NCBI RefSeq assembly: GCF_026163695.1
Contig: NZ_JAOTID010000015.1
Coordinates: 1-64,000, forward strand
Direction: 5' to 3'
Source of the DNA: Shumkonia mesophila
Lineage (GTDB): Bacteria; Pseudomonadota; Alphaproteobacteria; Rhodospirillales; Shumkoniaceae
DNA length: 64,000 bases
How positions within the stretch are numbered: position 1 is the first letter of the stretch; every line of letters begins with the position of its first letter. Position numbers and translations under genes: made by a program. Below are positions 22,707-32,247 of this stretch, one piece after another. Below the pieces are notes generated by a model. That model worked only from the letters and a program-made list of their open reading frames with translations. It was not told where the DNA came from and did not search any database.

Positions 22707-22956
22707 GCGGCCTACGCGGATACGATGCATCTAGCATCAAATGCCCTTTGCCATGGTTACCACCAGCCTCGGTGATGTTCAGTTCCCGTTCGATGTGGAA
22801 CCGCGCCATGTTCGACCTAGCTGTCTCTATTTTGGGCCGGCGAACGAGATCGTAACCAAGCGCAAATAACGGCGATTGCCGATTTTCCGGTTCTGATGAA
22901 TCCCTTGGGGACCCGATGCGACGGGCGTGTCGCGTCGAACTTCGGAACCCAAGGCA
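22707..22956 (+). other. junction between cargo island 1 and the tra/trb backbone
   Basis: No gene is seen. Base composition changes from the moderately GC-rich cargo to the very GC-rich conjugation operon. The traG start lies at its right end. No inverted repeats or IS ends were recognised. Confidence 0.4.
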
Positions 22957-25005
22957 ATGACCCCCACCAAGCTCCTCATCGGCCAGGCCCTCATTGTCTT
23001 CGCCATCGTCATCGGCGGTGTATGGGTGGCGACGCAGTGGACCGCGGCGATGCTGGGCTATCAGCCCGGTCTCGGCGCGCCGTGGTTTTCGCCGCTGGGC
23101 TGGCCGGTCTACTACCCCTGGCGGCTCTTCGAGTGGTGGTACGCCTACGAGGCCTACGCGCCCGAGCTTTTCCGCCGAGCCGGCCTGCTGGCCGCGGCGA
23201 GCGGGCTTGCCGGTACCGTGGTTGCGGTGATCGGCTCGCTGTGGCGGGCCAGGCAGAACCGCTTCGTCGCTACCTACGGCTCGTCGCGCTGGGCGACGCG
23301 GAAGGAAGCCGATCGGGCCGGCCTGTTCGAGCCGCGCGGCGTCTTCCTCGGCCGGCTGGGGCGAGCTTATTTGCGCCACGACGGGCCGGAGCACGTGATG
23401 GCCTTCGCGCCGACGCGCTCCGGCAAGGGCGTCGGCCTCGTCATTCCGACGCTCCTCACCTGGATCGGCTCGACCGTCATCCATGACATCAAGGGCGAGA
23501 ACTGGCAGCTTACCGCCGGCTGGCGATCCCGGTTCTCGCACTGCCTGCTGTTCAACCCGACCGATCCGCGCTCGGCCCGCTACAACCCGCTCCTCGAGGT
23601 GCGCAAGGGACCGCACGAGGTCCGCGACGTCCAGAACATCGCCGACATCCTGGTCGACCCCGAGGGGGCGCTGGAGCGCCGGAATCACTGGGAAAAGACC
23701 AGTCACGCGCTCCTGGTCGGCACTATCCTGCACGTCCTCTACGCGGAGGAGGAGAAGACGCTGGCACGCGTCGCGAGCTTCCTCTCCGACCCACGCCGCT
23801 CCTTCGAGCATACCCTCAGGGCCATGATGGCGACCAATCACCTGGGGACGCCACGGGAGCCGGTGGTGCATCCGGTGGTCGCCCAGGCGGCCAGGGAGGT
23901 GCTCAACAAGTCGGACAACGAGCGCTCCGGCGTGCTGTCGACGGCGGTGAGCTTCCTCGGGCTCTACCGGGACCCGACGGTGGCGGCGACCACGGCCGCC
24001 TGCGATTGGCGCATCGCCGACCTGGTGGACGGCGAACGGCCAGCCTCGCTCTACCTCGTCATCCCGCCCTCGGACATCTCGCGGACCAAGCCCCTGGTGC
24101 GCCTGGTGCTGAACCAGATCGGCCGGCGGCTGACCGAGCGCCTGGAGGGCGATCCCGCCAAGCGGCGCCGGCACCCGCTTCTCATGATGCTGGACGAGTT
24201 CCCGGCTCTGGGACGCCTCGACTTCTTCGAGACGGCGCTCGCCTTCATGGCCGGCTACGGCATCCGCGCCTACCTGATCGCCCAGTCCCTGAACCAGATC
24301 TCCAAGGCCTACGGCGAGAACAATGCGATCCTGGATAACTGCCACGTCCGCATCGCCTTCTCGTCCAACGACGAGCGCACCGCCAAGCGAATCTCCGACG
24401 CCCTCGGCACGGCGACCGAGCTCAGGGCCCAGCGTAACTACGCGGGCCATCGCCTCGCTCCCTGGCTCAGCCACGTCATGGTCTCGCGCCAGGAAACGGC
24501 GCGGCCGCTGCTGACCCCGGGCGAGGTCATGCAGCTTTCCGCGGCCGATGAGCTGGTGCTGGTCTCGGGCCTGCCGCCGATCCGGGCGAAGAAGCTCCGC
24601 TATTACGAGGACCGCAATTTCGCGGGGCGTGTCGCGGCGACGCCGGCACTGACCGGGGACGGCTACCGCGACCGGCCGCCCGCCTGTCCCGATGACTGGA
24701 CCGGACAGGTTCGTGGCACCGATACGCGTCTGATCGTGGCTGCCGAACGTGAGCTTGGCCTCACCGAAGAGGACGACGAGGGCGGCCTGCAGCAACAGCG
24801 CCATCCCGGCCTGCCCGAGGCCGAGGTGACGAAGCCGGTCGAACCGGCACGCCAAAGTGACCTCGATCTTCTCGACGATGAGGCCGATGCGCCGGCCCAG
24901 GGCAAAACCATGGATCAGGTGCGGCGGCTCTCCGCTGTCACGCGTGCCTACGGCATCGACGGCGATCCGGGCCGGTGCGACGACGACCTGCTGCCGGGGT
25001 TCTGA
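22957..25005 (+). CDS. traG: TraG/VirD4-type coupling protein
   Basis: A 682-residue type IV coupling protein. Two membrane segments lie near 8-28 and 76-96. The ATPase follows: Walker A FAPTRSGKGVG (150-160), the HDIKGENW segment and Walker B LLMMLDEFPALGRLDF (about 408-423). It links the relaxase-DNA complex to the Trb channel. ATG 22957 is chosen over an upstream in-frame start at 22927 because family members begin shortly before the first membrane segment. The C-terminus (about 560-682) is a variable tail. It heads the operon traG-copG-trbBCDEJLFGI. Confidence 0.95.
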   Translation: MTPTKLLIGQALIVFAIVIGGVWVATQWTAAMLGYQPGLGAPWFSPLGWPVYYPWRLFEWWYAYEAYAPELFRRAGLLAAASGLAGTVVAVIGSLWRARQNRFVATYGSSRWATRKEADRAGLFEPRGVFLGRLGRAYLRHDGPEHVMAFAPTRSGKGVGLVIPTLLTWIGSTVIHDIKGENWQLTAGWRSRFSHCLLFNPTDPRSARYNPLLEVRKGPHEVRDVQNIADILVDPEGALERRNHWEKTSHALLVGTILHVLYAEEEKTLARVASFLSDPRRSFEHTLRAMMATNHLGTPREPVVHPVVAQAAREVLNKSDNERSGVLSTAVSFLGLYRDPTVAATTAACDWRIADLVDGERPASLYLVIPPSDISRTKPLVRLVLNQIGRRLTERLEGDPAKRRRHPLLMMLDEFPALGRLDFFETALAFMAGYGIRAYLIAQSLNQISKAYGENNAILDNCHVRIAFSSNDERTAKRISDALGTATELRAQRNYAGHRLAPWLSHVMVSRQETARPLLTPGEVMQLSAADELVLVSGLPPIRAKKLRYYEDRNFAGRVAATPALTGDGYRDRPPACPDDWTGQVRGTDTRLIVAAERELGLTEEDDEGGLQQQRHPGLPEAEVTKPVEPARQSDLDLLDDEADAPAQGKTMDQVRRLSAVTRAYGIDGDPGRCDDDLLPGF

Positions 25006-25014
25006 GGGGACACC

Positions 25015-25434
25015 ATGAAGCCGCGCCATCACCTCTATCTCGACGACGAGCTCACGGAGCAGCTCGAGGCCCTTGCCGCCAAGCCCGGCTCCTCCAAGTC
25101 GGCGATCGTCGCCGACGCCTTGCGCGCATTCCTCGCGCGGCGCGGCGCGCGCGAGCTCGACGACCTGCTCAAGATCCGGCTCGACCGGATCAACCGGCAG
25201 CTCGGCCGCATCGAGCGCGACCAGCAGATCCTGCTGGAGAGCCTGGCCCTTTTCATCCGCTATCAGCTCACGGTGACGGCGCCGCTTCCCGAGGCGGACC
25301 AGGCGGCGGCCCGGGCCCTCGGTCAGGAGCGCTTCCAGGCCTTCATCGACCAGGTGGGCCGGCGCCTCGCCGGCGGCCGCACGCTTTTGAACGAGCTGCT
25401 CTCCCGAGCATCGGCGGAGGAGGACAACCCATGA
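25015..25434 (+). CDS. CopG-family protein of the tra/trb operon
   Basis: A 139-residue protein with an N-terminal ribbon-helix-helix (RHHLYLDDELTEQLEALAAK, then SKSAIVADALRAFL) and a helical C-terminus. It lies between traG and trbB, as in many alphaproteobacterial ICEs, and its stop overlaps the trbB start by 4 bases. It probably regulates the operon or helps TraG-DNA contacts. Confidence 0.88.
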   Translation: MKPRHHLYLDDELTEQLEALAAKPGSSKSAIVADALRAFLARRGARELDDLLKIRLDRINRQLGRIERDQQILLESLALFIRYQLTVTAPLPEADQAAARALGQERFQAFIDQVGRRLAGGRTLLNELLSRASAEEDNP

Positions 25435-26411
25435 CCTGGGACAGCCATCCCGAGAGCCGCGAGCGGCGGCGGACCATGCTGCGCACCGCCATGGGCCCGG
25501 CGATCGGCGCCGCGCTCGCCGATCCCTCGGTGATCGAGGTGATGGTCAACCCCGACGGCAGCCTGCGTCTCGACCGGCTCGGTGAAGGCCGGGTCGATAC
25601 CGGCGAACGGCTCCAGGCGGCCGAGGTCGAGCGCATCATCCGCCTGGTCGCCTCGCACGTTCGGGTCGAGGTCCACGCCGACAATCCGATTGTGAGCGCC
25701 GAACTGCCGGAGACCGGCGAGCGGTTCGAGGGCCTGCTGCCGCCGGTCTCGCTCGCCCCCTGCTTCGCGATCCGCAAGCCGGCGGCCCGGATCTATACGC
25801 TCGCGGACTATGTGGCCGACCAGGTGATGACGCCTTTGCAGGCGGAAGCCTTGCGGAAGGCAGTCCGCGAGCGTCGCAACATCCTGATCGCTGGCGCCAC
25901 CAGCTCCGGCAAGACGACGCTCGCCAACGCGCTGCTGGCCGAGATCACCGAGGCCGACGAGCGGGTGATCCTGATCGAGGATACCCGCGAGCTGCAATGC
26001 GCGGCGCCCGATTGCGTGACGCTCAGGACCAGGCCCGGCGTCGTCGGTCTTGCCGACCTGGTGCGTTCGACCATGCGGCTCCGGCCCGATCGCATCATCG
26101 TCGGCGAGGTGCGGGGGCCGGAGGCGCTGGACATGCTCAAGGCCTGGAACACCGGCCATCCCGGCGGCGTCGCCACGGTCCACGCCAACTCGGCCCACGC
26201 CGCCCTCTACCGGCTGGAGCAGCTCATCCAGGAGGCGGTGGTCACCGTGCCGCGCCGGCTGATCGCCCAGGCCATCGACCTCGTCGTCTTCATCCGCGGC
26301 CGCGGCGAGGCGCGCCGGGTCGAGACCCTCGCCGAGATCGACGACCGGCTCGACGCCGACGGCGATTACCGTCTGGTCGAGCTCACGCCGGCCCGCCTGC
26401 AAGCCTTTTGA
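25431..26411 (+). CDS. trbB: TrbB, VirB11-type secretion ATPase
   Basis: A 326-residue hexameric ATPase of type IV secretion. Walker A GATSSGKTT (155-163), the Asp box VILIEDTRELQC, the LRPDRIIVGEVRG segment (Walker B) and TGHPGGVATVHAN with the His box are all present. The start ATG 25431 overlaps copG. It powers pilus assembly and DNA transfer from the inner face of the membrane. Confidence 0.96.
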   Translation: MTWDSHPESRERRRTMLRTAMGPAIGAALADPSVIEVMVNPDGSLRLDRLGEGRVDTGERLQAAEVERIIRLVASHVRVEVHADNPIVSAELPETGERFEGLLPPVSLAPCFAIRKPAARIYTLADYVADQVMTPLQAEALRKAVRERRNILIAGATSSGKTTLANALLAEITEADERVILIEDTRELQCAAPDCVTLRTRPGVVGLADLVRSTMRLRPDRIIVGEVRGPEALDMLKAWNTGHPGGVATVHANSAHAALYRLEQLIQEAVVTVPRRLIAQAIDLVVFIRGRGEARRVETLAEIDDRLDADGDYRLVELTPARLQAF

Positions 26412-26422
26412 AGGAGATCCCC

Positions 26423-26749
26423 ATGCGCCTGTCTTTCTACCGACCTCTTGGTCTTCCGGCGCTCACCGCCGTCCTTGTGGCGGGTATGGCGTCGCCCGCC
26501 CTTGCCGCCGGCTCCGGCATGCCGTGGGAGGCGCCGCTGGAATCGATCCTGCAGTCGATTGAGGGGCCGGTGGCCCGCATCATTGCCGTGATCATCATCA
26601 TCATTACCGGCCTATCGCTCGCCTTCGGCGACACCTCAGGCGGATTCCGGCGCCTGCTGCAGATTGTCTTCGGCCTCACCATCGCCTTCGCGGCGACCAG
26701 CTTCTTCCTCACCTTCTTTTCCTTCGGCGGCGGGGCGCTGGTTACATGA
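26423..26749 (+). CDS. trbC: TrbC, pilin subunit (VirB2-like)
   Basis: A 108-residue propilin. A cleavable signal (to about residue 26, SPALAAG) is followed by two hydrophobic segments (IIAVIIIIITGLSLAFGDTS and LLQIVFGLTIAFAATSFFLT). AAGGAG precedes ATG 26423. TrbC pilins are trimmed and cyclised by TraF (encoded at 13958). The stop overlaps trbD. Confidence 0.94.
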   Translation: MRLSFYRPLGLPALTAVLVAGMASPALAAGSGMPWEAPLESILQSIEGPVARIIAVIIIIITGLSLAFGDTSGGFRRLLQIVFGLTIAFAATSFFLTFFSFGGGALVT

Positions 26750-27009
26750 CGAGGCACGTCGAAGGCTTCGAGGTGCCGCTGCACCGCGCCCTCACCGAGC
26801 CGATCCTGCTGGCCGGCGCGCCGAGGGCGATCGCCATCGTCAACGGCACCCTGGCGGCGGCGCTGGGCCTGGGACTGCGGCTGTGGATCGCCGGCGTCCT
26901 TGTCTGGGCCATCGGCCATACGCTGGCAGTGCTCGCTGCCAAACGCGACCCGCAGTTCCCCAAAGTGCTGGGTCGCCACCTCCGCCACAAGGGCTGGCTC
27001 GGATGCTGA
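26746..27009 (+). CDS. trbD: TrbD, VirB3-like inner-membrane protein
   Basis: An 87-residue protein beginning with FEVPLHRALTEPILLAGAPR, the TrbD signature, followed by two hydrophobic stretches (AAALGLGLRLWIAGVLVWAI). Overlaps trbC by 4 bases and trbE by 7. It anchors the TrbE ATPase at the membrane. Confidence 0.94.
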   Translation: MTRHVEGFEVPLHRALTEPILLAGAPRAIAIVNGTLAAALGLGLRLWIAGVLVWAIGHTLAVLAAKRDPQFPKVLGRHLRHKGWLGC

Positions 27010-29468
27010 ATCTCGCCGAATACCGCCGCAAGCCGGCGCTGCTCGCCGACCATCTGCCATGGGCGGCGCTGGTGGCGCCCGGCGTAGTCCTCAACAAGGA
27101 CGGCAGCTTCCAGCGCAGCTTCCGCTTCCGGGGCCCCGACCTGGAAAGCGCGACCGAGCCCGAGCTCATCGCCACCTGTGCCCGGCTCAACAATGTGTTG
27201 CGCCGCTTCGGCTCCGGCTGGGCTCTCTTCTTCGAGGCCGAGCGCCACGCGGCGCCCGGCTATCCGGTATCCGCCTTTCCGGACCCGACCTCCTGGCTGG
27301 TCGATCAGGAGCGGCGGGCCGCCTTCGAGCAGGATCAAGGAGAGCTCAATCCCGAAGCCAGGATGCTTCGACGCCCGCACTTCGAGAGCACCTATATGCT
27401 GACGGTCCTCTATCTGCCGCCCCCCGACCCGGTGAGCCGGGCCGAGCGGACGCTGCTCGAAGGGCCGGCCGAGGATCGCGGGCTCAATCGGCGAGATCAT
27501 CTCAAGACCTTCCTGGCCGAGACCGACCGGGCGTTCGACCTGCTGGCCGGGATTATGCCGGAGTGCACGGCGCTCGATGACGGAGAGACCCTGACCTACC
27601 TGCACGGCACCATCTCGACCCGGCGTCACCCGGTGGCTGTTCCCGAGACGCCCATGTACCTCGATGCCGTCCTGGCCGACACGCCACTTGCCGGCGGGCT
27701 CGAGCCGATGCTGGGCGACCGGCATCTCCGTACGATAACCGTCCTCGGCTTTCCCAACACGACCCGGCCGGGGCTGCTCGATGACCTCAATCTTTTCGGC
27801 TTCGCCTATCGCTGGGTCGTGCGCTTCATCCCGCTCGACAAGACCGAGGCTACCCGTGCGCTAACCCGCCTCCGGCGCCAGTGGTTCGCCAAGCGCAAGT
27901 CGATCGTCGCGATCCTCCGCGAAGTCCTCTACAACGAGCCGGCGCCACTCCTCGATTCCGATGCCGACAACAAGGCCCTCGACGCCGATGAGGCGCTCCA
28001 GGAGCTGGGCGGCGATCACGTCGCCTTCGGCCACCTGACCGCCACCGTGACGGTCTCGGACGAGAGCCGGACCCGGGCCGAGGAGAGGGTCCGGGCGGTC
28101 GAGCGCGTCATCAACGGCCACGGCTTCACCACCATCCGCGAGACGGTCAATGCCGTCGATGCCTGGCTCGGCAGCCTGCCCGGGCATGTCTACGCCAACG
28201 TCCGCCAGCCGCTGGTCCACACCCTCAACCTCGCCCACCAGGTCCCGCTGTCGGCGGTGTGGGCTGGACCGGCGCGCAACGACCACCTTGACGGCCCGCC
28301 GCTGCTCATGGCCGAGACCGTGGGCACCACGCCGTTCCGTCTCTCGACCCATGTCGGCGACGTCGGGCATATGCTGATCGTCGGTCCCACCGGGGCCGGC
28401 AAGTCGGTGCTGCTGGGACTGATGGCCCTGCAGTTCCGACGCTATCCCAATGCCCAGGTCACCCTCTTCGACAAGGGCGGCTCCGCCCGCGCCGCAATCC
28501 TCGCCATGGGCGGGCAGGTCCATGCGCTCGGCATCGGTGGGTCCCTGTCGTTCCAACCCCTGCGGCATATCGAAGATCCCGTGGAGCGAAGCTGGGCGGC
28601 CGAGTGGATCGCCGGCCTGTTGGCCCATGAGGCCATCCCCCTTACTCCGGAGGTCAAGGAAGCGGTGTGGTCGGCGCTCGGCAACCTGGCGGCGGCGCCG
28701 GCTGGGGAGCGGACGCTCACCGGCCTTGCTGTCGTCTTGCAGTCGAATGCGCTCCGCTCGGCGCTCGCCCCCTACACCCTCGAAGGGCCATTCGGCCGGC
28801 TGCTTGACGGGGCCGAGGACCGGCTTGCCTTGGGCGACGTGCAGGGCTTCGAGATGGAGGAGCTGATGGCGCAGCCGGGCGCGGTACTTCCCGTGCTGAC
28901 CTATCTCTTCCATCGCCTGGAGGCACGCTTCGATGGGCGGCCAACGCTGCTTATCCTCGACGAGGCCTGGCTCTTCCTCGACAACCCGCTGTTCGCCGAA
29001 CGCATCCGCGATTGGCTGAAGACGCTGCGGAAGAAGAACGTCGCCGTCGTCTTCGCCACCCAGTCGCTTGCCGATATCGCCGGCAGCGCCATCGCTCCGG
29101 CCCTGATCGAGTCCTGCCCGCAGCGCATATTTCTGCCCAACGACCGCGCGCTGGAGCCGCAAAGCCGGGAAGCCTACACACGCTTCGGCCTCAACGCGCG
29201 ACAGGTCGACCTGATCGCCGCGGCGCAGCCGAAGCGCGACTACTACCTGCAATCCCGGCGCGGCAACCGGCTCTTCGATCTCGGCCTTGGCCCGGTGGCG
29301 CTCGTCTTCTGCGGCGTCTCCGCGGCCGCCGACCAAGCGCAGATCGATCGCGTGCTCAAGGAGCATGGCGCCGAGAACTTCGCCGCGGCCTGGCTCAAGG
29401 CAAAGGGCCTCGATTGGGCCGCCGAGCTATTGAACGACTTTCCCCCCAACTTGGGAGACCAGCCATGA
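27003..29468 (+). CDS. trbE: TrbE, VirB4-type secretion ATPase
   Basis: An 821-residue ATPase. The N-terminal domain (MLNLAEYRRKPALLADHLPW) is typical of TrbE. Walker A is MLIVGPTGAGKSVLLGLMAL (about 457-476) and Walker B LLILDEAWLFLD (about 649-660), followed by KTLRKKNVAVVFATQSLAD. The ATG at 27003 overlaps trbD. It is the largest ATPase of the transfer channel. Length is normal for the family (about 815-850). Confidence 0.96.
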   Translation: MLNLAEYRRKPALLADHLPWAALVAPGVVLNKDGSFQRSFRFRGPDLESATEPELIATCARLNNVLRRFGSGWALFFEAERHAAPGYPVSAFPDPTSWLVDQERRAAFEQDQGELNPEARMLRRPHFESTYMLTVLYLPPPDPVSRAERTLLEGPAEDRGLNRRDHLKTFLAETDRAFDLLAGIMPECTALDDGETLTYLHGTISTRRHPVAVPETPMYLDAVLADTPLAGGLEPMLGDRHLRTITVLGFPNTTRPGLLDDLNLFGFAYRWVVRFIPLDKTEATRALTRLRRQWFAKRKSIVAILREVLYNEPAPLLDSDADNKALDADEALQELGGDHVAFGHLTATVTVSDESRTRAEERVRAVERVINGHGFTTIRETVNAVDAWLGSLPGHVYANVRQPLVHTLNLAHQVPLSAVWAGPARNDHLDGPPLLMAETVGTTPFRLSTHVGDVGHMLIVGPTGAGKSVLLGLMALQFRRYPNAQVTLFDKGGSARAAILAMGGQVHALGIGGSLSFQPLRHIEDPVERSWAAEWIAGLLAHEAIPLTPEVKEAVWSALGNLAAAPAGERTLTGLAVVLQSNALRSALAPYTLEGPFGRLLDGAEDRLALGDVQGFEMEELMAQPGAVLPVLTYLFHRLEARFDGRPTLLILDEAWLFLDNPLFAERIRDWLKTLRKKNVAVVFATQSLADIAGSAIAPALIESCPQRIFLPNDRALEPQSREAYTRFGLNARQVDLIAAAQPKRDYYLQSRRGNRLFDLGLGPVALVFCGVSAAADQAQIDRVLKEHGAENFAAAWLKAKGLDWAAELLNDFPPNLGDQP

Positions 29469-30193
29469 GATGTATTCTTGCCGCCGCCGGTCTGGCAGCC
29501 GGCCTTGCCCTTTTGCCGGTTCGGCCTGCTCACGCCCTGTTCGGGGCCGGCGACGTGGTGTTCGACCCGTCGAACTATGCCGAGAACGTTCTACAGGCGG
29601 CCCGTGCGCTGGAGCAGATCGCCAACCAGGTCCAGGGCCTCCAGAACCAGGTGCTGATGCTGGAGAACATGGCCGCAAACCTGCGGTCCCTCGACTATTC
29701 CTCGCTCGGCGCCATCGAGACGACGCTTCGCGATATCAACGGGCTGATGGCGCGCGCGCAGGGCATCGCGTTTCAGATCGGCCGGACCGAACAGGAGTTC
29801 GCGAGGCTCTACCCGAAGGAATATGCGACGACCGTCACTACGGACGATCTTGCCCGCGACGCCCGCGGCCGCTGGAAACATTCGATGGATGCCCTGCGCC
29901 AGACCCTGCTGGTCCAGTCCCAGGTGGTGCACAACGTCGATGACGACAGCGGCGAGCTCGCCAGCCTCCTCACCCAGTCTCAGGCCGCCATCGGCAACCT
30001 CCAGGCCTTGCAGGCGAACAGCCAGATCCTGGCACTCTCCGCCAAGCAGCAGCTTCAGACCCAGGAACTGCTCGCCGCCCAGTATCGGGCCGAGGCGCTG
30101 GAGCGCGCCCGCACGGCCGCCGCCCAGGAGCAGGCCCGCGCCCAGCTCGACCGCTTCCTTGGCGACGGCAACGCCTACACGCCGTTGCATTGA
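29465..30193 (+). CDS. trbJ: TrbJ, P-type conjugation protein (VirB5-like)
   Basis: A 242-residue secreted protein with a signal peptide ending near RPAHALFG (about residue 24), then VVFDPSNYAENVLQAARALE and a long glutamine-rich coiled-coil helix bundle. Overlaps the trbE stop by 4 bases. TrbJ proteins are linked to the pilus and to entry exclusion. A separate small trbK is not seen. Confidence 0.94.
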   Translation: MRCILAAAGLAAGLALLPVRPAHALFGAGDVVFDPSNYAENVLQAARALEQIANQVQGLQNQVLMLENMAANLRSLDYSSLGAIETTLRDINGLMARAQGIAFQIGRTEQEFARLYPKEYATTVTTDDLARDARGRWKHSMDALRQTLLVQSQVVHNVDDDSGELASLLTQSQAAIGNLQALQANSQILALSAKQQLQTQELLAAQYRAEALERARTAAAQEQARAQLDRFLGDGNAYTPLH

Positions 30194-30217
30194 GCGAGGG
30201 GCCGAAGGCGAGACACC

Positions 30218-31549
30218 ATGCAAGACCTCAACGTTATCGACCAATTCACTCGGACCTTCATCACGTACATCGATTCCGGGTTCGGCCTGCTGACCGACGA
30301 CGTCGCGTTCCTCACCACTACTCTGGTCGCCATCGACATCACCCTGGCCGGCCTCTGGTGGGCCCTGGGCGAAGGCGGTAACGTCATGGCCCGCCTGATC
30401 CGCAAGGTGCTCTATGTCGGCGCCTTCGCGCTGATCCTCGATAACTGGCAGCTGTTCGCCGACATCGTTTTCAACTCGTTCTCCGGGCTGGGATTGCAGG
30501 CGACCGACAACAACCTGGGGCCCGGCGACCTCCTTCGTCCCGGCTTCGTCGCCGGCACCGGGTTCGAGGCCGCCTATCCGCTGCTCAGGCAGGCGGGCCA
30601 GCTTCTCGGCTTCACCACCTTCTTCGACAACGCGGTGACCATCCTGGTGCTGGTGTTCGCCTGGCTGGTGGTCGTGCTCGCCTTCTTCATGCTCGCGGTC
30701 CAGCTCTTCATCACCCTCATCGAATACAAGCTGACCACGCTCGCCGGCTTCGTGCTGGTTCCCTTCGCCCTCTGGAGCAAGACGGCCTTCCTGGCCGAGC
30801 GGATTCTCGGCAACGTCATCGCCTCCGGTATCAAGGTCATGGTGCTCGCCGTTATCATCGGCATCGGTACCACGCTGTTCGGTCAGTTCATCGATGCGCT
30901 CAAGGGCGCCGAGCCCAGCCTCGAACAGGCGATGTCGCTGGTGTTGGCCTCGCTCGCCCTGTTCGGGCTCGGCATCTTCGGCCCGGGCATCGCCGCCGGC
31001 CTGGTCTCGGGCGCGCCCCAGCTCGGCGCCGGCGCGGCCATCGGCACGGCCGGTGCCGTGGCCGCCGGTACCCTTGCCGGAGGAGCCGCAGCCCTTGGCC
31101 TGGCCCGCGTCGGCGGATCGGCGGCTCTTTCCACGGTCCGGGCCGGCACCGCCCTCTCCGCCGGCACGGTCACCGCCTATGGCCTCGCTCAAGCCGCCTC
31201 AGGAGCGACCAACGCCGCCGGTATTGCGGCTGGCCTTGCCGGTGTTGCGCGGGCCGGAGCCGGTGCGGCGGCGGGTGCCGCTCGTTCCTCGGGCGCACGC
31301 CTGTTCGAGGGTCTCGGCGAGAGCGCCCGGCATGGCCGCGAGGCGGCCTGGCAGGCAACCGGCGGAAAACGAGCGGGCGATAGCCCGGCCACCATGGATT
31401 CTCGCCGGCAGGCCGGGGCTCCCGACTGGGCCCGGCGCCTGCGCGCCGAGCAGCTTCGCCGTGCCCGCATCCACACCACCGAGCAGGCGATCCGCGAAGG
31501 CGACAAGCCCGGCGCCGGCGCCAATCCTGACCTGTCGGAGAAGGAGTAG
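30218..31549 (+). CDS. trbL: TrbL, VirB6-like polytopic membrane protein
   Basis: A 443-residue protein with at least five hydrophobic segments between about 20 and 260 (for example FLTTTLVAIDITLAGLWWAL and ILVLVFAWLVVVLAFFMLAV). A Gly/Ala-rich stretch (about 265-360) and a basic C-terminal tail follow. Both are typical of TrbL. It forms part of the inner-membrane pore. The gap to trbJ is 24 bases and to trbF 2 bases. Confidence 0.95.
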   Translation: MQDLNVIDQFTRTFITYIDSGFGLLTDDVAFLTTTLVAIDITLAGLWWALGEGGNVMARLIRKVLYVGAFALILDNWQLFADIVFNSFSGLGLQATDNNLGPGDLLRPGFVAGTGFEAAYPLLRQAGQLLGFTTFFDNAVTILVLVFAWLVVVLAFFMLAVQLFITLIEYKLTTLAGFVLVPFALWSKTAFLAERILGNVIASGIKVMVLAVIIGIGTTLFGQFIDALKGAEPSLEQAMSLVLASLALFGLGIFGPGIAAGLVSGAPQLGAGAAIGTAGAVAAGTLAGGAAALGLARVGGSAALSTVRAGTALSAGTVTAYGLAQAASGATNAAGIAAGLAGVARAGAGAAAGAARSSGARLFEGLGESARHGREAAWQATGGKRAGDSPATMDSRRQAGAPDWARRLRAEQLRRARIHTTEQAIREGDKPGAGANPDLSEKE

Positions 31550-31551
31550 TC

Positions 31552-32247
31552 ATGTTCCGGCGCGCGACCAACCGCTACGGCGATACCCCCGAGCCCGTCA
31601 CGCCCTATCAGAAGGCGCAGCAGGTCTGGGACGAGCGGCTCGGCTCCGCCCGTGTCCAGGCCCGTAACTGGCGCCTCATGGCCTTTGTTTGCCTGGGGCT
31701 CGCCACTGGTCTCGCAGGAGGCCTCCTCTGGCAGTCGGCGCAAAACCGCATCACGCCCTACGTGGTCGAGGTCGACAGGCTGGGCGGCGTGCAGGCGGTG
31801 GGTCCGGCCATCAAGCCTTACGAGCCCACCGATGCCGAGATCGCCTATCACCTGGCCCGCTTCATCCGGGACGTTCGCTCGCTTTCCGTCGACCCCATCG
31901 TTGTGCGTAAGGCCTGGCTCGAGGCCTACGGCTACGTCACCGGCAAGGCGGCGCAAGTGCTGAACGCCTTCGCCCGCGCCGACGATCCCTTCAAGGCGAT
32001 CGGCAGGCGCAGCGTCTCCGTCGAAGTCACCAGCGTGGTGCGCATCTCGGAGGACTCGTTCCAGGTCAAATGGACCGAACAGAGCTGGGAGGAGGGCCGC
32101 CTCGCCAAAACCGAGCCCTGGACCAGCATCCTCACCATCGTCCTCCGTCCGCCGCGCGATGCGGCGACGCTCATGCAAAACCCCCTCGGCATCTATGTGC
32201 GCGGCCTCGACTGGTCGCGCGAACTCAATCCCGGAGAGACCCCATGA
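31552..32247 (+). CDS. trbF: TrbF, VirB8-like protein
   Basis: A 231-residue bitopic protein. TPYQKAQQVWDERLGSARVQ and NWRLMAF precede one membrane helix (about 42-62). The periplasmic VirB8-like domain contains PYVVEVDRLGGVQAVGPA and WTEQSWEEGR, family hallmarks. Overlaps trbG by 4 bases. Confidence 0.95.
   Translation: MFRRATNRYGDTPEPVTPYQKAQQVWDERLGSARVQARNWRLMAFVCLGLATGLAGGLLWQSAQNRITPYVVEVDRLGGVQAVGPAIKPYEPTDAEIAYHLARFIRDVRSLSVDPIVVRKAWLEAYGYVTGKAAQVLNAFARADDPFKAIGRRSVSVEVTSVVRISEDSFQVKWTEQSWEEGRLAKTEPWTSILTIVLRPPRDAATLMQNPLGIYVRGLDWSRELNPGETP

Noticed and set aside
22651-25032. 793-codon open frame antisense to traG
   Set aside because: Arg/Gly/Asp-rich low-complexity translation without motifs, fully overlapping a canonical coupling protein gene.
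27861-29366. 501-codon open frame antisense to trbE
   Set aside because: Shadow ORF in GC-rich sequence; trbE on the other strand is unmistakable.
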